Source of the DNA: Isotricha intestinalis
Lineage: Eukaryota > Ciliophora > Litostomatea > Vestibuliferida > Isotrichidae
Reading direction: 5' to 3'
Assembly: GCA_023807065.1 (NCBI GenBank)
Contig: JAJJLU010000007.1
Coordinates: 1-64,000, forward strand
DNA: 64,000 bases
Shown: piece by piece, positions 53,719 to 62,483 of the stretch
Layout of the letters: every line of letters starts with the position of its first letter
Position numbering within the stretch: position 1 is the first letter of the stretch
The notes under the pieces: generated by a model
Seen by the model: the letters and a program-made list of their open reading frames with translations, nothing else
What the model was told of the DNA's origin: nothing
Databases searched by the model: none
Program-made: the position numbers and the translations under genes

Positions 53719-54171
53719 TTACATTATATAACAACATTTATATTTTGAATTTTTTTTAACTATATTAATTTCACTCATATCACAATTATATTGTTTCCAA
53801 CATTCAACTTGAATAATATCAATATTATCATTTATTTTAACTTTCTTTTTTTTTGCTTTATTTGCACCATCACTTAATTTACTTTTTTTTTTTGATTTTT
53901 CATTATATGAAGTTGAATTATTATCTTTTTTATTATTATCCTTTTTATCATTATTATCATATTTAATAATATTGTTATCATATATATTTGAATTTTTAAC
54001 TTTATTATTTTTTTTTATTTCTTCTTCTGCTTCAATTTCTATATTAATTTTTATATTATTTGGGTCTATTTTTTCTTTATCTGGAAATATAATTTTATTA
54101 GAATTTTTTGAAGGACTTTTATCTAATATTTTTGACACCTTTTTATTTGGTGTTGATGGTGTTGAACTCAT
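53719..54171 (-). CDS. Unassigned charged protein with C-terminal CaaX-type motif
   Basis: 150 residues, mostly Lys, Asp, Asn and Ser, with an N-terminal SSTPSTPNKK stretch and a predicted helix-poor middle. The end is structured-looking (NIDIIQVECWKQYNCDMSEI) and finishes KYKCCYIM. Cys-Tyr-Ile-Met fits a CaaX box, with Met favouring farnesylation, and the Cys next to it could be palmitoylated. It is likely membrane-attached. No family recognised. Confidence 0.65.
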   Translation of the reverse strand: MSSTPSTPNKKVSKILDKSPSKNSNKIIFPDKEKIDPNNIKINIEIEAEEEIKKNNKVKNSNIYDNNIIKYDNNDKKDNNKKDNNSTSYNEKSKKKSKLSDGANKAKKKKVKINDNIDIIQVECWKQYNCDMSEINIVKKNSKYKCCYIM

Positions 54172-54337
54172 ATATTTATTTATTTATTATTCTATAAAAA
54201 AAAATTAATAAATAATTTAAAGAAAAATAAATATTATAAATATTTATTTTATTATCAAAATTTTTATTATTAAAACTCATTAAAAAAAAAATAATTTTCC
54301 ATAGTTAAATATTTATATATAATAAATACAATATAAT

Positions 54338-56065
54338 TTAATCACTATTATAATAATATTGTTTATTACCAAAGTTTTTAAAATTATTTTTTTCTTTATC
54401 GAAACGATCTTTAAATTTAACTTCTTTATTATATTTAAAATGTTTTCTTTGCGTATTATTTTCATATAATTGTAATTTTTTCATAACATTACATCTTAAA
54501 ATACTTTCTTTTAATTCTTCTTCATCAAACCAATTCTTTTTAATAATGTCATGTATAATTTCTTTAACTTCTTTTCTTTCGTTTTCATAAATATTATCAT
54601 CAAAATCCATATTTAATTTTTTTTCTAAAAGTAAAGTTTGATGTGAAACAGAATTAAATTCATTTTCCATTTTTACCTTTTTAATTTTTCTTTCAAATAA
54701 ACTTTCCATTATATATTTTTTATGTAATCTCTTATCATCATATATCATTTTTTTAATTACTTCATTTAAATATTGTTTTCCTCTTTTATCTAAATGACGA
54801 TATAATTTTTTAGCATTATTTTTTATTAAATCATGTTCATCAAATATTTTTTCTTTATCGTCTTTTGTAAAATTAAATTCTTCATTTATTTTTTCAATAT
54901 TTATTTTTTTTTTATTATTTTGTTTTTCATTTTTTGAATTTTCAGAAAAATTTTTTCTTTTAGAAATTAAATCTGAATTAATATATTTTTTAAAAAGAAA
55001 AGATTGTTTGTTTGCATCAAATTGAATATTTTTAATTTTAGAAATAATATTTTCACATAATTTCTTATGAAAAATTTTTTTTTCTTTAACAATGTTATTT
55101 GAATTTTTTGTTCTGAAAGTTGTAGAAGAAAAAGGTCTTAATCTAAAAGAATTACTTGAGTTATAATTTTTATTATTTGAAAGAATTGAATTATTTGTTG
55201 TTGTATTTGATGTTGTATTTTGAAAAAAATCAACACTTAAATTTTTATTTTTATTTAAAATAAAATTAGGATCAATTATTATTTTTTTTTTTTCTATTTT
55301 CTTTTTTATTTCTTCATTATTATTATTATAAATTTTCATTGGATTTCCATTTCTTAAAGATAAAGAAAAACTATTTAAAGAAATATCTTTTGTTTTATTT
55401 GGATTTTCATTATAAAAATTTAAATATTTGCTTTTTACTCCATTATAATATATTTTTTTATTATTTCTATAAAAATTTAAGCTTTCAGTATTAAAATTAT
55501 TTTCAAAACTTTTACAAGTAGTATATTTCTTCTTTTGTTCATTCATTATTATTTCAGATTTTAATGTATTTAATTTTTTCATTTTCATTAACTTTTTATT
55601 ATATTTAAATAACTTAGTAATAGCTTTTGAGTTTTTTTCAATCTGTATACCTTTTGTTAAATCAAAATCAAAATCTTTATTATTATTATTATATAATTCA
55701 CTTTGATTTCTTTTTCTACTTTTTTTTTTGGGTAATTTTTTTTCTTTTAAATATTTTGGAGTATATAAATCTTGTTCTAAAAAATCTTCATTATCATAAG
55801 TATCAATAATTAAATTGGAATTTTTAATAGAATTTTTTAATAAATTTGATGTATTTAAGCCATTTTTACTTAAATAATTAATTGCTTTAAAATCTAAATT
55901 TGTTGGTGAATGAATCATAGCTTCACATATTTTATTCATTGATTGTACTAATTCTCCCATATTAGAAGTTGCTTTTGATGATAAAGAAGTAAATCTATTT
56001 AATTTTTTTTTATTTATATTTGTTTCTATTGTCAATATTGGTGGATGTCCTTTTGAAAGTTTCAT
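54338..56065 (-). CDS. Unassigned basic protein
   Basis: I do not recognise this 575-residue protein. It is strongly basic and mostly disordered for 340 residues, with Asn/Lys and Ser/Thr stretches. A helix-rich region follows at ~395-560 (KKLYRHLDKRGKQYLNEVIKK, split here; EREVKEIIHDIIKKNWFDEEELKESIL-like). Its N-terminal KGHPPILTIETN and the regular helices suggest a conserved core. It could be a cytoskeletal or basal-body protein, but no motif allows a name. Confidence 0.7.
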   Translation of the reverse strand: MKLSKGHPPILTIETNINKKKLNRFTSLSSKATSNMGELVQSMNKICEAMIHSPTNLDFKAINYLSKNGLNTSNLLKNSIKNSNLIIDTYDNEDFLEQDLYTPKYLKEKKLPKKKSRKRNQSELYNNNNKDFDFDLTKGIQIEKNSKAITKLFKYNKKLMKMKKLNTLKSEIIMNEQKKKYTTCKSFENNFNTESLNFYRNNKKIYYNGVKSKYLNFYNENPNKTKDISLNSFSLSLRNGNPMKIYNNNNEEIKKKIEKKKIIIDPNFILNKNKNLSVDFFQNTTSNTTTNNSILSNNKNYNSSNSFRLRPFSSTTFRTKNSNNIVKEKKIFHKKLCENIISKIKNIQFDANKQSFLFKKYINSDLISKRKNFSENSKNEKQNNKKKINIEKINEEFNFTKDDKEKIFDEHDLIKNNAKKLYRHLDKRGKQYLNEVIKKMIYDDKRLHKKYIMESLFERKIKKVKMENEFNSVSHQTLLLEKKLNMDFDDNIYENERKEVKEIIHDIIKKNWFDEEELKESILRCNVMKKLQLYENNTQRKHFKYNKEVKFKDRFDKEKNNFKNFGNKQYYYNSD

Positions 56066-56330
56066 TTTATTATTCTTTTTAGATTATTATAATATTAATT
56101 TTTAAATTAATATATTTTTTTCTTTTTATTGTTATTTAATTATTGTATTGTCACATTCAAAAAATATTGAGTTTTTATTTTTTCAAAAACCAATTTTATT
56201 ATTAGAAAATTATGAATTCAAATAATAAAAGAGAATAATAATGATAAATATAATATTGTAATAAATTCAAATTGAATATGATAAAAATCAAAAAAAAAAT
56301 AATTGTTCCAATTCAAAAAAAAAATCAAAA

Positions 56331-57005
56331 ATGATGGAAGAAAATTTAAAAGAAGGAGAATTAATAATTAATAAAAATTTAAAATATGGGAAATTCAGTA
56401 GAAAAATAGAATTATTAAATTATGATAAAATATATAAAGAAAATAGATTTTATGGATTGAGATTAGGAGAGATAATAGAAGTAAAATATGATATAAATAA
56501 TAATCCAATTTTAATAAATGAAGATGGAACAAAATTAATAGAATTATTTTCAAATAATGAAGAAGAAGAAGAAAAAAATTTTGAATTTGATAATTCAGAA
56601 TATAAATATGATACAAAATGTAATAACAAAAATAAATTAAATTATATTGGAAGAAAAAGATATAATAAAAGTAATATATTAGAAGAAGAAGGAACATTAA
56701 ATAATAATAGAAATGATAAGAAAAAAATGGAAAATAATGATGAGAAATGTCCAAATTGTAATTTTATATATTTTGAATTTATGGATTTTAATGAAAAAAA
56801 TGAACATATTAATGCTTGTCTTAATGGGAATGGAAAAAGAAATATTGAATCATTTAAAAAAACGAATGAATTACTTGAAACAGAAAAAAATTTAGAATTA
56901 GAAAAAAATCCTAATTGTTGTCCTTTTTGTCATAAAATTTTTAAGAAAAATATTAAACAACATCAAAAAGCTTGTATTAAAAAATTTGATAATGATGATA
57001 ATTAA
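56331..57005 (+). CDS. Two-zinc-finger protein, C2HC/UBZ-like
   Basis: 224 residues. Two fingers lie at ~138-165 (CPNCNF...HINAC) and ~197-220 (CCPFCHKIFKKNIKQHQKAC). Each has CxxC, then a His and a Cys, the C2HC pattern of UBZ-type and C2HC fingers. The first ~90 residues hold a beta-rich segment (KIYKENRFYGLRLGEIIEVKY). The fingers might bind ubiquitin, RNA or DNA. No other domain recognised. It diverges from the basic protein gene to its left. Confidence 0.7.
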   Translation: MMEENLKEGELIINKNLKYGKFSRKIELLNYDKIYKENRFYGLRLGEIIEVKYDINNNPILINEDGTKLIELFSNNEEEEEKNFEFDNSEYKYDTKCNNKNKLNYIGRKRYNKSNILEEEGTLNNNRNDKKKMENNDEKCPNCNFIYFEFMDFNEKNEHINACLNGNGKRNIESFKKTNELLETEKNLELEKNPNCCPFCHKIFKKNIKQHQKACIKKFDNDDN

Positions 57006-57123
57006 TATATTAAAATTATTTAAACTTTTTTTTTAAATTAACAAATATTTTTTTAATGTTTTTTGTTTCGAATTAAAGGTTAAAATTAATTCTTTAAATC
57101 TATTAAGAACAAATAAAATAAAA

Positions 57124-58944
57124 TTAAATAATAATCGGAGTGAAAATTTCATTTTTTGGATTAAATCTAACTAAAATACCAAAATTACTTAAATTATATA
57201 ATTCATCATTATAATCAAATCCATAATTAATAAAAGATTGATGTGTATAAGATGAAGCAAAATTAAGTGTAATAAAAGGATTAATAGATTTAGCATTGTC
57301 AGAATAAAATAAAACTTCTTTTGATTCTAAACCATTAGTTCCAATACCTCCTATTAATAAAATACCATTTTTTCCTTGTATTGAATATGGAATTGAAGAC
57401 ATACTTTGTTTTTGAAATAAATTCATATTTGTTGATGTAATTTTAAATTTTATTTCTTCCCATTTATTATTTCCTTTTTTTAAATCTATTTTTTCAATTG
57501 AAGTAATATATTTTTCTTTCTTTGCATTATATCCAAAAAAAACATATAATATACTTTCATTAATTAAACAAGGAGTAGCACCTTCTCTTTCAATATGTAA
57601 ATCTCCAATTTTTTTACATTTATTCTCAGATAAATTGAAAGCTTCACATAATTTAGTAAAAGAACCAGAAATAAAAATAATAGAATTAATAAATGGAACA
57701 TAAATTGAAGTATGATTAGAACGTTCTTTAATTAAATTTCCAATTTGTTTATATTCACTATTATTTTCTCCAACTCTTTGGATTCTTATTATTGATTTTA
57801 ATTCTTTTGAATTTGAATCTTTTCCTCCACTTATATATGAATATGGAGGAATGTTTATATAAGAAAATAATAATGGAAGTTTTTGATCTAAATCTATTTT
57901 TTCTTTTGTATTTAATATTATATTATATACATTATAATATTTTGTATTTGGATAAAAACATGATAATTCTATTAAATTTCTTTCTTTATAATCTAAATTT
58001 TTTACTAAAGATTCTAATTCACTTTTTTCACATTTATTTTTATACTTTTGATATATTATTTTTATTTTATTTTCTTCATTTTTTAAATTATTCTCATCAC
58101 TCATTAATTGATCTTTTACTGAATAAACTGGAATTGAAACACTTTTTCTTGATTCATCTTTATCTTTAGAGTCTTCTTTTGATATAATTTCATTTTTAAT
58201 ATTATTTAAAATATCTTTTTTCATTGATTCTAATAAAAAAATATTATCTTCATCATCGAAAATTTGCCCTTTAATAGGATTTAAATATACTTCTAAATCT
58301 AATCTTAAAAATTCAAAATTTGAAGAATCTTTTGAATCTTCTTGCATTATTCCTTCATTTAATTCATTTGATATTGATAATTGATTTTTTTCTATCATTG
58401 GAGGCTGAAATTTATCATTATCTTCATTTGATAAATTTTTTTTTATTTCTAATATTATTTCTTCAGTTGTTTTTGGCTTTAATTTTTCCTTTATTTTCCT
58501 TTCAAATTCTCTCTTTCTATCTGTTTCTTCTTCTTTTTTTTCTTCTTTTATTATTTCTTCCTTTTTTTCTTCGATTTTTATTGCTTTTATTATTTTTTCT
58601 TCTACTTTTTTTTCTGATTCTTCTTCTTTTTTTTCTATTTTGTTATTTTTATTTTCCATTAATTTTGTTTGAAATATTTGAAATGATGATATATTTTGAA
58701 TTAATAGATTCTTTTCCTTTTTATTATATATTTCCTTTGTTTTTTCCCATTGCTCTATATTACTTTTTAGTTCATTTAAAAAATTATTTTTTATTTCTTC
58801 GAATTGTTTTTTTATTAAATTAATTATGTTTTCAATATTTTGAAAATTATTAAATAAACAATCATTCATAACTTTATTAAATACCTCTTCACTTTTATCC
58901 TTAATAATTTTCCCTAAATCTACTTTTTGCTGTAAATTATCCAT
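57124..58944 (-). CDS. Coiled-coil protein with C-terminal kelch-like propeller
   Basis: 606 residues. Residues 1-190 are a Glu/Lys coiled coil with runs of KKEEEI type, followed by an acidic, disordered part to ~330. The C-terminus (~340-606) has kelch-like blades: YISGGKDSN, IIFISGSFTKL, ILYVFFGYNAKKEKYITSIEKID and ILLIGGIGTNGLESKEVLFYS. The paired Gly and downstream aromatic residues match kelch repeats, though several are weak. Such proteins act as scaffolds or E3-substrate receptors; no BTB domain is present. It converges on the zinc-finger gene. Confidence 0.7.
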   Translation of the reverse strand: MDNLQQKVDLGKIIKDKSEEVFNKVMNDCLFNNFQNIENIINLIKKQFEEIKNNFLNELKSNIEQWEKTKEIYNKKEKNLLIQNISSFQIFQTKLMENKNNKIEKKEEESEKKVEEKIIKAIKIEEKKEEIIKEEKKEEETDRKREFERKIKEKLKPKTTEEIILEIKKNLSNEDNDKFQPPMIEKNQLSISNELNEGIMQEDSKDSSNFEFLRLDLEVYLNPIKGQIFDDEDNIFLLESMKKDILNNIKNEIISKEDSKDKDESRKSVSIPVYSVKDQLMSDENNLKNEENKIKIIYQKYKNKCEKSELESLVKNLDYKERNLIELSCFYPNTKYYNVYNIILNTKEKIDLDQKLPLLFSYINIPPYSYISGGKDSNSKELKSIIRIQRVGENNSEYKQIGNLIKERSNHTSIYVPFINSIIFISGSFTKLCEAFNLSENKCKKIGDLHIEREGATPCLINESILYVFFGYNAKKEKYITSIEKIDLKKGNNKWEEIKFKITSTNMNLFQKQSMSSIPYSIQGKNGILLIGGIGTNGLESKEVLFYSDNAKSINPFITLNFASSYTHQSFINYGFDYNDELYNLSNFGILVRFNPKNEIFTPIII

Positions 58945-59264
58945 TAAATATAAATAATAAACTAAAAAAAGAAAATAGCTAAATAAATGATTAAAACAAA
59001 TAATATTATATTTCTTTTTATAAATAAATAAATAAAATGAATTAAATTAAACAATATAACAATAGTGTTTTTGCACAATTAATTCCTTCATCTAGTAATG
59101 TGATTGAATGTGGATTTTTTTTTATTTCTAATATTTTATTGTTTGCAAATTTTTTGATGAAAAAATAATTTTTCCTATTTTATTAGATTAATTAAAATAT
59201 TTTTTCATTTATAATATTAATTATTAATAATTAAATTAAAAAAAAACAATAAATATAATTTAAG
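58945..59264. other. Intergenic region with a short minus-strand coding-like fragment
   Basis: A 320 bp divergent spacer between the kelch gene and the VHS gene. On the minus strand, about 59042-59165, about 40 codons read like protein (FFIKKFANNKILEIKK, then NPHSITLLDEGINCAK) and end in a TAA. No ATG precedes them and two stops lie just upstream. It may be the last exon or remnant of a lost gene. Otherwise A/T spacer. Confidence 0.35.
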
Positions 59265-60611
59265 ATGAATTGTCAAAATTTAAACTTTAAATTTCTTACT
59301 TTAATTAAGAATAATGGAAATCAAGAAAAATATTGGATTGATTTATTATTTGAAATTGAAAAAGAAAATTATATATTTGATTTTATAATATTTCTTCAAA
59401 AACAATTAACAATTTCCAATAATGAATTATTATATGATATTATTGATTTTCTTGTTGATTTTTCTTCTGAGAAAACTGTTAAATTAATTGCAAAAGACAA
59501 TTTTTTAAATACTTTTATTTCTCGTCTTAGAAAAAATGCTGGAACAAGTATTAATTTACAAAAAAAAATCATTTTTTTAATTCAAAAATGGGGAATTAAA
59601 AATAAAAATTATCCAAATTTTAAAATCAAATATGATTTTTTAAAAAAAAATGGAATTGTTTTTCCTAGAATTGACTTTAAATTGATGACATATGATAAAT
59701 ATATAAATGTGAATTCTTTTAAAAATAATTATAATAGGAAAATAAATCAAAATAAAACAAACGGTGATAATCTAACATTTAATAATGTTAATTTAGGAAA
59801 TGAAAATAAAAAGTATAATATTATACAATATGGAAATCCTTATTTGAATAATAGCAATAATAATCAAAATATATATAATGATATTATTTATAATGAGAAT
59901 ACAAAAGATCCTATTTACTTAAATAATATGAGTTCAATAAATAACAATTTAAGTAAAAGTTTATTGGAGAATCCAGAAAATATAAAAAATATATGGAGAG
60001 AAAAAATAAGAATATATAATGAATATATAGATGAAGGAAAATATTCTTTAAACTCTGATAAAATGAAAGAAGGAATTAATGAATTAATAGAAAATATATC
60101 TCCTATGGAAAATTTAATTATTCAATATTCAATGATAAATAATCATTTAGGTAGACATTATATAGTAAATATAAGAAATGATATGGAACAAACAATATAT
60201 AGATATGAAAATTTAATGAGAAATAATAATGTAGAACCTTTTTTTAGTTCATTTGATGGTAATATGAAAAAATATAATATTAATAATCCAAATATTTATA
60301 ATAATAATAATAATAATTCTTTGAAAAAAAGTAAAATTGAAATGATTAAAAATGGTATATATAATTTTGGAAATTTAATTAAAGAAAAAAGTATTAATGG
60401 ATATGAATTTGTAAAAGAACAAATTAATAAGGAAGAAAAAAATGAAATTATAGAAAATTATTATTATAATCAGAATGAACAAGCTCAAAAACTTGGTCAA
60501 TATAATCTTGTTTTTAATAAATCTAATAATAATGGGAATGAAAATGTTTTTAATAGTGTTAAAAAAGGATTATCTAAAATTGGAAATTCTATTTCAAAAG
60601 CTTTTAAATAA
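59265..60611 (+). CDS. VHS-domain trafficking protein (TOM1/Hse1-like)
   Basis: The VHS domain occupies residues ~5-150, an eight-helix superhelix: LLYDIIDFLVDFSSEK, then KLIAKDNFLNTFISRL, then IIFLIQKWGIKNKNYPNF and LKKNGIVFPRID. The last phrase is a common VHS ending. A three-helix segment at ~240-325 (ELIENISPMENLIIQYS...HYIVNIRNDMEQTIYRYENLM) could be a GAT domain, which would make this a TOM1-like sorting adaptor for ubiquitinated cargo at endosomes. The C-terminal part is Asn-rich, with a helical end (VKKGLSKIGNSISKAF) that may be amphipathic. No UIM seen. Confidence 0.7.
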   Translation: MNCQNLNFKFLTLIKNNGNQEKYWIDLLFEIEKENYIFDFIIFLQKQLTISNNELLYDIIDFLVDFSSEKTVKLIAKDNFLNTFISRLRKNAGTSINLQKKIIFLIQKWGIKNKNYPNFKIKYDFLKKNGIVFPRIDFKLMTYDKYINVNSFKNNYNRKINQNKTNGDNLTFNNVNLGNENKKYNIIQYGNPYLNNSNNNQNIYNDIIYNENTKDPIYLNNMSSINNNLSKSLLENPENIKNIWREKIRIYNEYIDEGKYSLNSDKMKEGINELIENISPMENLIIQYSMINNHLGRHYIVNIRNDMEQTIYRYENLMRNNNVEPFFSSFDGNMKKYNINNPNIYNNNNNNSLKKSKIEMIKNGIYNFGNLIKEKSINGYEFVKEQINKEEKNEIIENYYYNQNEQAQKLGQYNLVFNKSNNNGNENVFNSVKKGLSKIGNSISKAFK

Positions 60612-60729
60612 ATTGAAGATTAGTAATTCTAAAATTAAATATTTTTAAAATTTTTTAATATCGACAAAATTTTGAAAATTCATTATATTATTTATAATAT
60701 ATTTATAAAAAAATTTTATTTCTTTTAAT

Positions 60730-61689
60730 ATGAGTGATGAAATTATTTATTTATCTTCAAGTGACTCAGAAGAAGATCAAAAAATAATAATTCAAAAAAA
60801 TAATATGAATCTCAACCAACACAGCAATAATAATATTAAAAAAAATAATTTTCTCGGTAATAAAAGAATAAACAGTAATAATAATAACATTTCCATAATC
60901 AATCTTATTAATAATAAAAAAAACATTATTGATAATAATAGTATAAATAATAAAACAAATGATTTAAAAAATTCAAATATAACAAATAAAAATATATATA
61001 CTAATACTCAAAATTATTTAAATAGAAACATGAATAATAATATTAATACAATAATTAATTTAAATAGAAATATAATTAATAGTAATAATTACTCTTTTAA
61101 TCAAAACAATAATAATAAGATAAGAATAAAGAAAGATATAATCAATGAAAAAGTTAATGAAGAAAATTATGAAAAATATACTCTTGAAAATTTAAAAAAA
61201 AGATTTTTAACATTTAAAAAATCTTTAAGGAATAAAAAACCAAAGGATATATCAGAAAAAAAGATTGATGCTAATTTACCGATGTTTAGACAAATATTTA
61301 AAAACGCAGATTTTTGGACTTTTGTACAAGATATTCCTTTTAAACCAAAATATAATCCTAAAATTACTAAATCACCTATTAATAAAAGTTTAACTGATTT
61401 TGAAAATAATATTAATAATGAAATATGTAAATTTAGAATTGTAATATTTAAAAGAATAAAACATTTTTCAATAATTGGTTATATATCTAAATCAACAGGG
61501 GATAAAAAAATTATTTTAATTAGAAAAGAAACTGTAAATAATGATAAAATTGAAAATTTCTATATAAAAGAATATATTGGAAATGTGATAAATAAATCAG
61601 TGAATGATAATAATTCTTTAAATTCTTTTTTAAATGAAATACATAAAGAAATTGCCAATGATTCTTATTCTAAAAAAATAAATAAATAA
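60730..61689 (+). CDS. Unassigned protein with N-terminal SUMO-interacting motif
   Basis: 319 residues. The start reads MSDEIIYLSSSDSEED: a hydrophobic IIYL core followed by Ser and acidic residues, the form of a phospho-regulated SUMO-interacting motif. Residues 20-140 are Asn-rich and disordered. A folded part (~145-300) contains KKRFLTFKKSLRNK, NADFWTFVQDIPFKP and FKRIKHFSIIGYISKSTGDKKIILIRKE. No family recognised. A SIM suggests a nuclear role in chromatin or DNA repair, but this is inference. Confidence 0.7.
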   Translation: MSDEIIYLSSSDSEEDQKIIIQKNNMNLNQHSNNNIKKNNFLGNKRINSNNNNISIINLINNKKNIIDNNSINNKTNDLKNSNITNKNIYTNTQNYLNRNMNNNINTIINLNRNIINSNNYSFNQNNNNKIRIKKDIINEKVNEENYEKYTLENLKKRFLTFKKSLRNKKPKDISEKKIDANLPMFRQIFKNADFWTFVQDIPFKPKYNPKITKSPINKSLTDFENNINNEICKFRIVIFKRIKHFSIIGYISKSTGDKKIILIRKETVNNDKIENFYIKEYIGNVINKSVNDNNSLNSFLNEIHKEIANDSYSKKINK

Positions 61690-61944
61690 TATTTATTAAT
61701 CTTTCAACCTTAAAAAAACTTATAATTGAAAAATATAAAAGTAAGAAAAAAAGTGATTATAGTTTATATTGATTTACATTAAGTTTATAAGATTTCAGAA
61801 TATTTTTTATAAATTAATTGGAGATAAACTATTTATTTAAACTTATTCATTACCCCAAACAAATCTAATTAAAATATTTAAACATAAATATATTGAAATA
61901 CGTGATTTAAAATTAAAGAATTTAGACTTTATTTGTTTTTGATT

Positions 61945-62226
61945 TTAAGATGATTTTTTATAAATATTATATTTATATTTCTTAAAATAAAAAACCATAG
62001 TTTTCCAATTATTTAATAAAACTTGTTCTGTAAATTGAATTTTTTTAAGAGAATTTGATGAATGTATTTCTCCATCTTCTTCTCCTAAAATCGATATATT
62101 ATTTGAATCTGATTCAGAATCATTTCTTTTTTCATATTTACATTTTCCATTTTGGAAATAATCATCTATTGGAATTAAAAATATTAATTGAGATTTATTA
62201 ATGTTATTTACAAAATGTTTTTCCAT
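61945..62226 (-). CDS. Unassigned 93-residue protein
   Basis: A small protein with an ordered start (FVNNINKSQLIFLIPIDDYF), a Cys/Lys segment, an acidic Ser-rich middle (NDSESDSNN, GEEDGEIHSSN) and a basic helical end (LLNNWKTMVFYFKKYKY). ATG start, TAA stop. It has no TM segment or signal peptide. The acidic patch is similar in type to phosphorylated docking sites. Function unknown; it may be a real gene because composition is not A/T-driven only. Confidence 0.5.
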   Translation of the reverse strand: MEKHFVNNINKSQLIFLIPIDDYFQNGKCKYEKRNDSESDSNNISILGEEDGEIHSSNSLKKIQFTEQVLLNNWKTMVFYFKKYKYNIYKKSS

Positions 62227-62483
62227 TTTAATATTTATAAATTAATTATTATTTTTAATTTTAATCATAGCATTTATTGAAACTTAAATTCCTTTTTTTT
62301 TTATAATTATATTTTTAAAATTTGAAGAATTGTAAACTATTGTTTTTAAAATAGTATTACATTAAAGAAACAACTTTTTAATATCCAAAATCCTCAATTT
62401 AAATCAAAAAATAAATTTTAAAAATGAATTAAAAAACGAATAAAAAATAAATTAAAAAAAAATTAATTAAAAAAGTAATAAAT

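Noticed and set aside
58320..58823. 167-residue hydrophobic plus-strand frame that looks like a membrane protein
   Set aside because: Antisense of the Glu/Lys coiled coil of the kelch-like gene; no independent evidence.
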